Below are positions 17,318 to 25,244 of a stretch of DNA of 46,928 nucleotides, piece after piece. The notes under the pieces were generated by a model that worked only from the letters and a program-made list of their open reading frames with translations, ran no database searches and was not told where the DNA came from. This stretch comes from Bacillus sp. (in: firmicutes) (GTDB lineage: Bacteria; Bacillota; Clostridia; Lachnospirales; Lachnospiraceae). Both the position numbers and the translations under genes were made by a program. The stretch lies in the NCBI GenBank assembly GCA_023666125.1, contig JAMPCN010000010.1, forward strand, positions 1 to 46,928, given 5' to 3'. The stretch's first letter is position 1, and each line of letters begins with the position of its first letter.

Positions 17318-17893
17318 CTATTCGATAATCAGCCCTTCCATGATATATAAAAGCTGCTCGTCCACCATTGCCTCCGTAATGCCTCCCATGGTCTGGGAAT
17401 TAATCTTCATTCCCTCTAACACATACATAATATTATTGGCGGCTCCCTTGGGATTTTCACAATAAAACTCGCCTGACGCAATACCGGATTCAATCAGTTT
17501 CTCTATGACCCGCACTCCCGCGTCAAACTGCTTTTTCAACATAGGATTCTTTTTATGTTCAAACGCGTACTCATATACCGCCATGGTCAGATTATTTTTT
17601 TTCTGCAAAAGTTCCCTCTTCTGCTCTTTTAAAAACAACGTCAGAATATCCGCCGCCGAATCCTCCGCGGTAATGCTTGTCGTAAAAACATCGTCCGTTT
17701 CGTTTGCTTCCTGCTCCAATACGGCAAGCAGCAGTTCTTCCGTACTGTTAAAATACAGATACAGTCCGCCCCGGCTGATATCGCAGGCCTCTACGATATC
17801 TTTCATAGTCACGTTTTTATAGCCTTTCTCCACAAACACCCTGCGCGCCGTTTCTAATATATACTGTTTCTTTTGTATTGATTTCTCTCCCAT
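17318..17893 (-). CDS. TetR/AcrR-family transcriptional regulator
   Basis: A 191-aa regulator. The N-terminal TetR helix-turn-helix is clear: ILETARRVFVEKGY (12-25), then TMKDIVEACDISRGGLYLYF (29-48) with the usual GxLYxYF end. The rest is an alpha-helical ligand-binding domain with no recognised ligand. It lies 27 nt upstream of purL and 32 nt downstream of the 157-aa gene on the same strand. Its target could be its own operon or the divergent 754-aa gene. No palindromic operator was clear enough to assign. Confidence 0.9.
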   Translation of the reverse strand: MGEKSIQKKQYILETARRVFVEKGYKNVTMKDIVEACDISRGGLYLYFNSTEELLLAVLEQEANETDDVFTTSITAEDSAADILTLFLKEQKRELLQKKNNLTMAVYEYAFEHKKNPMLKKQFDAGVRVIEKLIESGIASGEFYCENPKGAANNIMYVLEGMKINSQTMGGITEAMVDEQLLYIMEGLIIE

Positions 17894-17925
17894 GATTTAT
17901 CCCCATTCCTGCTAATATATCTTTT

Positions 17926-18399
17926 TTAAACCTGCATCGGCTTATCCCAAAATTCCAGATTTTCTTTCATCTTTTTCACTACCTTTAGGAAAACGCGGTT
18001 CTCCACTGCCTCTGTCCACATCTTTCCCTTTGTCATGCCGCCCATAATATATTTCGATAAAATACCTTTCAAAATATCCATCTGTGTGATATCGCAGCGC
18101 TCAATCATCTTCCACTCGTCTTCTACCGTAACAATTCTGTGCTTGGAATAGATGTAGCGGTAATTTCTGTCTAACAATTTGGTTCTCTGCACCTCTTTTA
18201 CAAAACCAAGAAGCGTGGAATCATAGACCGGAAAGGGAATCGAATGTTCCCCGATTCCATCGCCGCTATATGTGGAAGAGACATCCTTTCCCGCCTTTTC
18301 CTCCAGCCACGGCAAATACCGTATCAGCCTCTCCACATCCGCCTTATAATCCTGTACAACCTGTCTTCTATATTCTATATCCTCTTTTTCTATTGCCAT
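17926..18399 (-). CDS. Conserved hypothetical protein, 157 aa
   Basis: A soluble, Lys/Glu-rich protein without signal peptide or membrane segment and with no domain that I can name. Notable stretches are RYLPWLEEKAGKDVSSTY near the N-terminus and FPVYDSTLLGFVKEVQRT in the middle. The AAAGG preceding it is 14 nt from the ATG. It is divergent from the 754-aa protein gene across a 181-nt promoter region and first in a run TetR-purL. The start is plausible because an in-frame ATG directly follows the ribosome site region. Confidence 0.75.
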   Translation of the reverse strand: MAIEKEDIEYRRQVVQDYKADVERLIRYLPWLEEKAGKDVSSTYSGDGIGEHSIPFPVYDSTLLGFVKEVQRTKLLDRNYRYIYSKHRIVTVEDEWKMIERCDITQMDILKGILSKYIMGGMTKGKMWTEAVENRVFLKVVKKMKENLEFWDKPMQV

Positions 18400-18500
18400 A
18401 TTGATTTTCGCAACCTTTCTTTGACACTTATCCTGCCGCTTAAAAAAGCATACGTGTCATAAATATTTTATCATATTTTGATTAAAAGTACAGCACAAAC

Positions 18501-18529
18501 TTGTATTTATACTTCAAACGGCTTATAAT
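18501..18529 (+). promoter_or_regulatory. Promoter for the 754-aa gene
   Basis: TTGTAT (18501-18506) and a perfect TATAAT (18524-18529) are 17 nt apart, about 50 nt upstream of the ATG at 18581. An AGGGGAG ribosome site follows. The rest of the divergent region (18400-18500) is AT-rich and holds a weaker candidate on the other strand. Confidence 0.7.
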
Positions 18530-18580
18530 AGAAGAGCAAATAAAAGATGCGTCTGCACCCGCAGGCAGAGGGGAGTAATC

Positions 18581-20845
18581 ATGGCAGTAAAAGAATATCC
18601 AATGGGTGCGCCACTTATGCAGAGCGAGCAGCCAATTACCGCTTTGTATGTTGTCACCAAGGGAACTGTACGCGCTTCCTATCCGGGAGGCGAGTTTTAT
18701 TTAAAAAAGGGAGATGTGATAGGCGTCTGTGAACTTTTCTATGATTCCTATTTCATCTCCTATCAGGCGGCGGAAGATGTTTCTTTGGCTTCTTATTCCT
18801 GTGCCGACGAGGCTTTATCGGAACTTCTCCGTACCAAATCGGATTTATCCAATCTTATTGTATCCTCCATGTTCCGGCAGATTCAGGACATTTTGGATCA
18901 GTATGAACTGATGAAATTTGACTGTAATAATTTCTATCAGTATCTGATGAAAAGTTATTCCGAATACTGCCGGTTTACCGCAAAACACGGCCTTGCCACC
19001 AGGGCATTGCCGGGTTTGGAAACCGTAACGGAACTGGTGTTGGAGGAGGATGTATCCGACTGGCTGCACCAGTATTATGCGCAGTTACAACGGATTATGA
19101 AAAGCATTTCCGCCAAATCGCAGATTGCCGATTTTGTCCTCGGTATGCTTTTAAAGGCAAGTCAGGATGTTTATGATGTGATATCCGTCTGCCGTGAGCT
19201 TTACGAATACAAGGCGGAAATCGCAGGCCTGTTGATGAATGAAAACCGCCTCGACTTCTTCGATTTATATGCCAGCACCTTATACCGCATCGGCTCTCAT
19301 ACCGAAGATTCCACTGCCATCACCGCCGCTCTCGGCACAATGATGATTCAGATGGAAAGCCAGGATTCCATTGACAAGGAAATGTATAGAAACCGTGTAA
19401 AAGAGTATAAAGAGAAACTGGAACTTTTAAACCAGTCCGAGCAGTCGCCGTCCGAGCAGGCATCCGCCGCGGCCGATGCACCGGATTTAACCGATTCCCT
19501 GCATACCATTTTACTCTATGCCGACTGCGACAAGGAAGTGTCGGATAACTTCCGTGCGGCCATTGATAAATACAACAAACTAACCGATAAAAACGCGACT
19601 GATGATGCCAGCCGGAAACTCCGCCTGACCATCACCAAACTTTTCTATCAGATATATACCAAAGCGTTTATGAAGAGCCTTTCCGATACCAATATCCCGA
19701 AGATTGTGAAAATGTTTTTCAACTTCGGATATGTGGACGAAACGCTTGCCGGAGTGGAAAATGCCGCTTATCTGTATTCCATTGTGGATTCGCTTCCAAG
19801 CGACCCGTCACGCAACGTATATACCGCTTACGAATGGTTAAAAGCGGTATATGAAGGACGCAAGGCGCCGTGCCGGAACGAATTTGACAACGACTATGCG
19901 GCCTATGTGCATGAACTGAAAGTCACCGGTAAAATCGCCGCTGCACAGGAAACGGCCATGCTTTCCGATAAAACGCAGCAGGTAGAGTTTGAATTAAACA
20001 ATATGTTCCAGTCCGTCAATAAAATAACGTTTGGACGTATCAGTATTTTCTGCCCTATCTTTTCGGAAAGCAACGTCTTAAAAGACTTATCGGATACGCT
20101 TGTATCCGCCGATAAGGTAATCGAAGCTTTCAAGCGCATCCGGGCAACCGACTTTAGCGCATACTACAGAGACACGATGTACAGCAGGCCGGATATTGGC
20201 ATTGCCAAGGAAGCCATCAGCGTAGAAGTGCTTCCCGATGTTATCCTGATGCCCAATGTCGGCATCCGCGGCGTTATGTGGCAGGAAATTGAAGGGCGGA
20301 AACGTACAACGCCGTCGCGCATGATGGTATCTATCTTCCAAATGGAGGATTTAAACAATATCCTCGTTCGTCTGACCGGCGAATACCGTTGGGAAATGTG
20401 CAAACGTATTCAGGGTGCGAGGTGGAACGACGTATCGGAGCCATCCCTTACAAGCGAATATTTCGATTATATTCAGTTCTATAAGAAAAACAGGGATTTG
20501 TCTGCCGATGCCAAGGATAAAGTCAAACTCAGTATGCAGAAAGCTAAAAACAGCTATAAGGAAATGTTTATCAGGGATTACGAAGCCTGGATTCTCTATG
20601 AGGGAACCGGCTCACCCCGCTTAAATAAAGTGGCGCGTTCCATTTTATTCACGCACTGTCCGTTCGCTAAAGAAATCCGGGATAAACTGAAAATTAATCC
20701 GCTCTATAAGGAAACAATGGAACGTTACGATATTAAGCTTTCCCAGAAAGTGCATCATATGGACAATTTGTGCCAGAAGTTAAACAACACGGGCGTCGAA
20801 ATACCGACGGAAATTACGGAGCAGAGAGCGTATCTGCTCAAATAA
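18581..20845 (+). CDS. Large conserved protein with N-terminal cyclic-nucleotide-binding-like domain
   Basis: A 754-aa soluble protein. Residues about 1-110 read as a cNMP-binding (Crp-type) beta-roll: ITALYVVTKGTVRASY (19-34), then GGEFYLKKGDVIGVCELFY. The phosphate-binding cassette is degenerate: the expected GE(L/I)A...R of cAMP-binding proteins is absent. If it binds a ligand, it is probably not cAMP in the usual way. The rest (about 110-754) is alpha-helical with an acidic, Ser/Ala-rich linker (about 285-300). It ends in a C-terminal domain containing DVILMPNVGIRGVMWQE that I do not recognise. No HTH or catalytic motif is visible. It is monocistronic: own promoter, bidirectional terminator after it. 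Function unknown; a cytoplasmic sensor or scaffold is a guess. Confidence 0.85.
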   Translation: MAVKEYPMGAPLMQSEQPITALYVVTKGTVRASYPGGEFYLKKGDVIGVCELFYDSYFISYQAAEDVSLASYSCADEALSELLRTKSDLSNLIVSSMFRQIQDILDQYELMKFDCNNFYQYLMKSYSEYCRFTAKHGLATRALPGLETVTELVLEEDVSDWLHQYYAQLQRIMKSISAKSQIADFVLGMLLKASQDVYDVISVCRELYEYKAEIAGLLMNENRLDFFDLYASTLYRIGSHTEDSTAITAALGTMMIQMESQDSIDKEMYRNRVKEYKEKLELLNQSEQSPSEQASAAADAPDLTDSLHTILLYADCDKEVSDNFRAAIDKYNKLTDKNATDDASRKLRLTITKLFYQIYTKAFMKSLSDTNIPKIVKMFFNFGYVDETLAGVENAAYLYSIVDSLPSDPSRNVYTAYEWLKAVYEGRKAPCRNEFDNDYAAYVHELKVTGKIAAAQETAMLSDKTQQVEFELNNMFQSVNKITFGRISIFCPIFSESNVLKDLSDTLVSADKVIEAFKRIRATDFSAYYRDTMYSRPDIGIAKEAISVEVLPDVILMPNVGIRGVMWQEIEGRKRTTPSRMMVSIFQMEDLNNILVRLTGEYRWEMCKRIQGARWNDVSEPSLTSEYFDYIQFYKKNRDLSADAKDKVKLSMQKAKNSYKEMFIRDYEAWILYEGTGSPRLNKVARSILFTHCPFAKEIRDKLKINPLYKETMERYDIKLSQKVHHMDNLCQKLNNTGVEIPTEITEQRAYLLK

Positions 20846-20890
20846 ATCATTGCCTAGCGTCGATGATTCGGAGAATGCGCTGCATTCTCC
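20845..20890 (+). repeat. Tandem hairpins after the 754-aa gene, possible short relative of elements A and B
   Basis: Starting at the last base of the stop codon, AATCAT/ATGATT encloses a loop with TAGCGTCG. It is followed by a perfect 9-bp hairpin GGAGAATGC-GCT-GCATTCTCC (20870-20890). The GAATGC/GCATTC hairpin and the position right after a stop codon match elements A and B. The first hairpin is much shorter, and its GCGTC core is on the opposite strand relative to the transcript. Confidence 0.5.
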
Positions 20891-20910
20891 CAGTGAAATG
20901 ACATATTATA

Positions 20911-20945
20911 AAACGGCGCGTTCCAACCAGGAACACGCCGTTTTT
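20911..20945. terminator. Bidirectional Rho-independent terminator between convergent genes
   Basis: CGGCG-C-GTTCC / GGAAC-A-CGCCG stem with loop AACCA, followed by TTTTT on the plus strand and TTTTATAAT on the minus strand. It serves the 754-aa gene and the convergent MFS gene, whose stop is at 20959. Confidence 0.88.
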
Positions 20946-20958
20946 ATCCATTTTCATT

Positions 20959-22308
20959 TTATGCCTTCGCCTTATCCGCCGGTTTCACCAGTACCAGTGA
21001 AATCACAAGCGCAATCACATACAATACGATAGTCGCATACAATACGCTCTGGTACCCCGTCGGATTGACCGCAATCATTTCCACCGTTCCGTCTGCCAGC
21101 GCATGTTCAATCTCAACCGTCTCTCCGAAATGATTGACAATCCATGTCGCCATCTGGTTACCGGTCAGACCCGCAAACGCCCACGCGGAAAGAGTGATGC
21201 CGTGGATGGCGCTGATATTGCCCATGCCGTAATGGTCGGAAAGCAGTGTCGGCACATTGGAGAATCCGCCGCCGTAACCTGCGTTTACAACAAATATCAG
21301 TCCCAATACCAGAACAATCAGTAACGTATTGCCCTCTCCGTTTTTAATACCGCTCGTCAGCATAACGACCGCCGTAAATGCGATAGAAAGCACAAAGATT
21401 AATTTATAGATGGTATTTCTGTCTTTCATCGTGTCAGCCCATGCGGAAAATCCAAGACGGCCTCCCGCATTAAAGATAGCCGATACCGTGGAAATAACGC
21501 CCGCAAAGCTTGCCAGGCCGATACATTTTACAATCATCTTCTCCTGTGAAATCAAAGCCAGACCACAGGTAATATTAATATAGAACATCAGCCAGATACC
21601 GATATAATTGGTAAGCGGTCTGGTTTTTAAAACCGTCATAATACTCTGGCTGTCCTCTTTGTTCTGCGGTTCATGCCAGTCGTCCGGTTTCTTTAACAGC
21701 AGATGTCCTACAAACATCATGATGAAGTAAACGACCGCTAAAATTAAGAACATTTTATAGATGCCGCCGTCACCGAGATTATTTAACATGCTCTGCATAA
21801 TCGGGCTGGCAATCGCTTTCGCCGCACCGAATCCTGCAACGGCAAGACCCGTGGCAAGACCCTTTCTGTCCTTAAACCAAAGCATCAGCGTCTTAACCGG
21901 AGATAAATAACCGGTTCCCAGACCGATACCCATGATAAAGCCATAACATATGTAAATACCTATCAAAGCCAATGCGCTTCCCTGATTTTGTCCTCCGTAA
22001 TAGATAAAAAATCCGGTTCCCGCCATACCTGCCGCAAAACAGATAGATGCAATCAAAGAAGACTTATGAATGTCTTTTTCAACAACATTTCCCAAAAACG
22101 CCGCTGACATTCCGAGGAAAAAGATGGCAAAGCTGAATGCCCACTCTGTCGCACCTTTGGAAAATCCAATATAGTCAGCAATTTCCTGGCTGAAAATCGA
22201 CCAGCAATAAACCGTACCGATACTGCAATGAAGCAGTAAAGCGGGGATTGCTGCGCGAATCCATTTATTGGTACGCCAACCCCCTGTGTTTTTTACACTT
22301 TCTCCCAT
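20959..22308 (-). CDS. MFS transporter, oxalate/formate antiporter (OFA) family
   Basis: A 449-aa inner-membrane transporter with about 12 hydrophobic segments. The N-terminal HCSIGTVYCWSIFSQEI, the loop WFKDRKGLATGLAVAGFG between helices 4 and 5, and GYGGGFSNVPTLLSDHYG in the second half are characteristic of the OFA/OxlT-like group. Substrate is probably a small organic acid, but the sequence does not decide which. It has its own promoter and an AGGAA ribosome site at the ATG, and it ends at a bidirectional terminator. No metabolic partner lies next to it. Confidence 0.88.
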   Translation of the reverse strand: MGESVKNTGGWRTNKWIRAAIPALLLHCSIGTVYCWSIFSQEIADYIGFSKGATEWAFSFAIFFLGMSAAFLGNVVEKDIHKSSLIASICFAAGMAGTGFFIYYGGQNQGSALALIGIYICYGFIMGIGLGTGYLSPVKTLMLWFKDRKGLATGLAVAGFGAAKAIASPIMQSMLNNLGDGGIYKMFLILAVVYFIMMFVGHLLLKKPDDWHEPQNKEDSQSIMTVLKTRPLTNYIGIWLMFYINITCGLALISQEKMIVKCIGLASFAGVISTVSAIFNAGGRLGFSAWADTMKDRNTIYKLIFVLSIAFTAVVMLTSGIKNGEGNTLLIVLVLGLIFVVNAGYGGGFSNVPTLLSDHYGMGNISAIHGITLSAWAFAGLTGNQMATWIVNHFGETVEIEHALADGTVEMIAVNPTGYQSVLYATIVLYVIALVISLVLVKPADKAKA

Positions 22309-22333
22309 ACTCTCTCTTCCTTTACACTTGTAA

Positions 22334-22367
22334 TCAATATATTTGCATATTTTGACGCAAACCTCCT
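22334..22367 (-). promoter_or_regulatory. AGGAGG site and short leader ORF in the MFS 5' UTR
   Basis: Inside the MFS leader a perfect AGGAGG (22362-22367) is followed 13 nt later by ATG CAA ATA TAT TGA (22348-22334). This is a four-residue reading frame ending about 25 nt before the MFS start. It may be chance or a translated leader. Confidence 0.3.
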
Positions 22368-22395
22368 ACAGTTCTTATCCAAAATATGCTAATAA

Positions 22396-22424
22396 TACTT
22401 TACACTAAACGCATACAAATTTCA
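22396..22424 (-). promoter_or_regulatory. Promoter for the MFS gene
   Basis: TTGAAA (22419-22424) and TAAAGT (22396-22401) are 17 nt apart on the minus strand. This gives a leader of about 80 nt. The remaining intergenic space up to 22531 is very AT-rich and I see no gene in it. Confidence 0.6.
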
Positions 22425-22531
22425 ATCTTATTTTTCCGAACGACAAATTTCTACCTTTTACGCTAATATAGTGTTATTTTTTTATAATATATTCGTAGAC
22501 CAACCCTCAAAAAAATTATATAGTAATATTA

Positions 22532-22578
22532 GACTTAGTCACGGAAGCTAAGTCGGTAATAGCAATTCCGGAAGAATT
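22532..22578. other. Paired small hairpins with CGGAAG loops (possible structured RNA)
   Basis: Two neighbouring hairpins: GACTTAG-TCACGGAAG-CTAAGTC (22532-22554) and AATTC-CGGAA-GAATT (22564-22578). Both show CGGAAG on the plus strand, and a strong terminator stem follows at 22588-22627. They lie in the gap between the MFS and GH13 genes. No known riboswitch class was recognised. Confidence 0.35.
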
Positions 22579-22587
22579 CCCCTTTTA

Positions 22588-22627
22588 CACAACGAAACCC
22601 CTGAAACTTTTCGGGGGTTTTGTTGTG
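22588..22627 (-). terminator. Terminator after the GH13 gene
   Basis: A long stem: CACAAC and AAACCCCTGAA pair with TTCGGGGGTTT and GTTGTG, with a tetraloop ACTT and a one-base bulge on each side. It begins 12 nt after the GH13 stop. The plus-strand side (TTTTGTTGTG) could also end a plus-strand transcript. Confidence 0.8.
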
Positions 22628-22639
22628 CCATTCTTTCCG

Positions 22640-24298
22640 CTATTTCAGCGCAAGCACCGAATAGCCCGGCATTATCGCCTGTCCGTTGTCCAGAACAATA
22701 CTTTCTTCGCCGCTCTCTAACATGGCGCGGACGCTGTCGTGGGAAACCTCTTTTCCGTTTACGGTAAGTTCCGTTAGGTCAAAATTTTCCGTCTCCGCTC
22801 CCGTGTGGAAAATCAATATAATTTCAGTGCCGTTCCATGTTTTTTTCAAAACGCAGAAATTTTCACCTGAAATATTCGACAAATATTCCACGCTGCCCCT
22901 TGCGATTTCCGGATTCTGGTTTCTGATTTTAACCGCCTTTTTATAATACTGATAGATAGAAGTCTCGTCCTTTTCCTGTTCCTCCAAACTCTCGTACTTC
23001 ATCTCAAAATCATCCATATCCGCCGGCCCGTCGCACATACCCGCGCTTTCTTCATCCTTACTCCAATACATCGGCGCACGTTTGTTCTCGTCTTTGCCGG
23101 AACCTTTCATGCCCAGTTCCTCGCCGTAATAGATAAAAGCGGAACCGCTCATAAACAAATTCATTGCCCCGGCAAGCTTGACTCTGTTTTGCGAATGCTC
23201 TCCTACATAATAACCAACGCTTCTTGCCATATCGTGGTTGGTATAAAACGGCGCGTCAATATAATTTTCGTTATACTGCCCGAACTCTTCCTGTAAAGAA
23301 GCGCAGGCGTCGCCGTATTTTTCAGCGGAAGAACCGTTCATAACCTTGGCGATAACGCCCTCCGCCCCCGAAAAGGCGAAATTAAAAAGACTGTCCATCC
23401 CGCTCTCATAATACTTCGCATACTCATTTATATTTAACCATGCCTCACCTACCAGATAGGCGTCCTCTTTCTGCGCCTTGACAACGTCCGTAAACCACTC
23501 TAAAAAGTCAACATTCGCCTGCGTATCTCCCGAATAATATTCTTTCACCGCATCCAGCCTGAAACCGCCGACGCCCATATCCAGCCAGTATTTCGTAATA
23601 TCCTCTATTTCAGCGCGAAGCGCCTCGCAGTCTAAGTTCAAATCCGGCATTTCACTCCAAAACTGCGCCTCATAGTACCAATCCGTGCCTTCTACCGCAC
23701 AGTAACCGTCCTGCGCCTCTTTTGAGAAATGATAATACGCAAAATAAGGACATTCCGACGCGTCAGGTTCTTTATCCCCCAGATTTTTCAGATAATCGCA
23801 CGCCTGTAAAAACCACGGGTTCTGTGAAGAGGAATGGTTTAACACCAAATCCATAATCACTTTGATGCCCCTCTTATCACACGCCGCCAGCAATTCCTGA
23901 AAATCCTCCAGCGTACCGTATGCAGGGTCAATATCATAATAATCCACAACGTCATATTTATGATAGGTCGGGGACGGATTAATTGGCATCAGCCAGATGC
24001 CGTTACAGCCTAAATCCGTATCCGTCGTATCGTCTCCGTCGTTGATATAATCCAGCTTGGAAATAAGCCCTTGTAAATCCCCGATACCGTCTCCGTCGCT
24101 GTCATAAAAAGAATAGACAAATACCTCATAATAAGTACGATAATTGTCGTCTATCACGTTTAACGGAATGTCATCGGTAATATCTCCCGACGCGCTCCCG
24201 CCTTTGCCGCACGCCGTCATTATCAGCATGCATATAAGAAGAAGAAACGCCGCTTTCCGCCGACAGCCGCCGCGTCCGTTTTCTATTTTCACTTTCAT
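22640..24298 (-). CDS. Secreted GH13 alpha-amylase-family lipoprotein
   Basis: Cell-surface alpha-glucan-degrading enzyme (552 aa). It has a lipoprotein signal: a basic N-terminus, hydrophobic FLLLICMLIM, and lipobox MTAC with Cys30. The GH13 barrel carries DSDGDGIGDL (the calcium-like loop at 66-75), DLVLNH, GGFRLDAVKE with nucleophile D249, LVGEAWL with acid/base E285, and YTNHDMAR with D356. All three catalytic acids are present. The start at 24298 has AGAAAGG five bases upstream; an in-frame ATG at 24313 has no ribosome site. It is the last gene of the sugar ABC operon. This suggests that the ABC system handles products of alpha-glucan cleavage. GH13 is certain; the exact substrate is not. 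Confidence 0.92.
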   Translation of the reverse strand: MKVKIENGRGGCRRKAAFLLLICMLIMTACGKGGSASGDITDDIPLNVIDDNYRTYYEVFVYSFYDSDGDGIGDLQGLISKLDYINDGDDTTDTDLGCNGIWLMPINPSPTYHKYDVVDYYDIDPAYGTLEDFQELLAACDKRGIKVIMDLVLNHSSSQNPWFLQACDYLKNLGDKEPDASECPYFAYYHFSKEAQDGYCAVEGTDWYYEAQFWSEMPDLNLDCEALRAEIEDITKYWLDMGVGGFRLDAVKEYYSGDTQANVDFLEWFTDVVKAQKEDAYLVGEAWLNINEYAKYYESGMDSLFNFAFSGAEGVIAKVMNGSSAEKYGDACASLQEEFGQYNENYIDAPFYTNHDMARSVGYYVGEHSQNRVKLAGAMNLFMSGSAFIYYGEELGMKGSGKDENKRAPMYWSKDEESAGMCDGPADMDDFEMKYESLEEQEKDETSIYQYYKKAVKIRNQNPEIARGSVEYLSNISGENFCVLKKTWNGTEIILIFHTGAETENFDLTELTVNGKEVSHDSVRAMLESGEESIVLDNGQAIMPGYSVLALK

Positions 24299-24324
24299 CC
24301 CCGCCTTTCTCATGATGTGGAAAA

Positions 24325-24350
24325 TGCAGACCGCCCATAGACAGTCTGCA
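24325..24350 (-). promoter_or_regulatory. Hairpin between the second permease and the GH13 gene
   Basis: TGCAGAC/GTCTGCA stem with a 12-nt loop, followed on the minus strand by TTTT. It is too weak for a confident terminator; it could attenuate or process the transcript between the importer and GH13. Confidence 0.45.
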
Positions 24351-24380
24351 CTTTATGATTGTTATAAATGCCGGTAAAAT

Positions 24381-25244
24381 TTAGCCCTTTACAGCGCCGC
24401 CTGTAACACCTTCTACATAGTACTTCTGTAAGCACATGAAAAGAATTGTAACAGGTATTGCTACCAGAATACCGCCCGCACAGAATCTGGTGAAATAGCC
24501 CTGATAGTCGTTGGTCCATACCCAGTTACGCAACGCCACGGCTACGTTGTAGCTGTCGGAATATCCGAAAGCAACATAGGAAGCAAATACATAATCACAC
24601 CATGGAGCCATAAATGCAACCAACGCCGCATAAATGATAATCGGCTTCGACATCGGAATAATCATCGTAAAAAATACCCTTGCCCTGGAAGCGCCGTCGA
24701 TTCTCGCCGCTTCATCCAGCGCTTTCGGAATCGTGTCAAAGTAACCCTTTGTTACATAATATCCCATACCGGAACTGGCTACCGAAATCAGAATCAAACC
24801 GGGAATCGCGCCCGCCTGCGTCAAACCAAACTGTTTTAACAGGAAATAGAGGCAAATCATGGTAAGAAATCCGGGGAACATTCCCAGAATCAGCCAGAAT
24901 CTCATCAACAGCGTACGTCCTTTAAAACGCATACGGGACAGTGCATAACTTACGCATAATACCACAATCGTCTGCAGGATTGCTACAAAAACAGCAATCG
25001 TCAACGTATTCCCATACCAGCGCACGAACTTGGACTCTGCGCTAAACAGCCATGTATAAGAATCCAGTGATAACTGTTTCGGAAGCAGATAATCCACCAT
25101 ACCGCCGCCGCCCTCGGTAAAGGAACGAAGGCTCTGTAAGAACAGACACACGAACGGGAATAACCAAATAATACTAAGAATTACTAATACTGCATAGGTA
25201 ACTGCATTGCCTATTTTTCTTTTTGTTTTCATAGAACCGCTCAT
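24381..25244 (-). CDS. Sugar ABC transporter permease (MalG type)
   Basis: A 287-aa inner-membrane permease of the carbohydrate uptake 1 (CUT1) family with six predicted helices. The EAA loop that docks to the ATPase is LDEAARIDGASRARVF (about 180-195). The C-terminus VEGVTGGAVKG is typical of MalG-like proteins. Its ATG overlaps the stop of the upstream permease by one base (TAATG), and a GAGGAGGG site sits within the end of that gene. No ATPase gene is present here, so a shared MsmX-type ATPase elsewhere is expected (family knowledge). Confidence 0.93.
   Translation of the reverse strand: MSGSMKTKRKIGNAVTYAVLVILSIIWLFPFVCLFLQSLRSFTEGGGGMVDYLLPKQLSLDSYTWLFSAESKFVRWYGNTLTIAVFVAILQTIVVLCVSYALSRMRFKGRTLLMRFWLILGMFPGFLTMICLYFLLKQFGLTQAGAIPGLILISVASSGMGYYVTKGYFDTIPKALDEAARIDGASRARVFFTMIIPMSKPIIIYAALVAFMAPWCDYVFASYVAFGYSDSYNVAVALRNWVWTNDYQGYFTRFCAGGILVAIPVTILFMCLQKYYVEGVTGGAVKG

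Noticed and set aside
22340-22580. Known riboswitch upstream of the MFS or GH13 gene
   Set aside because: The hairpins do not show the conserved cores of guanidine, c-di-GMP, THF, fluoride or purine riboswitches that I could check by eye.
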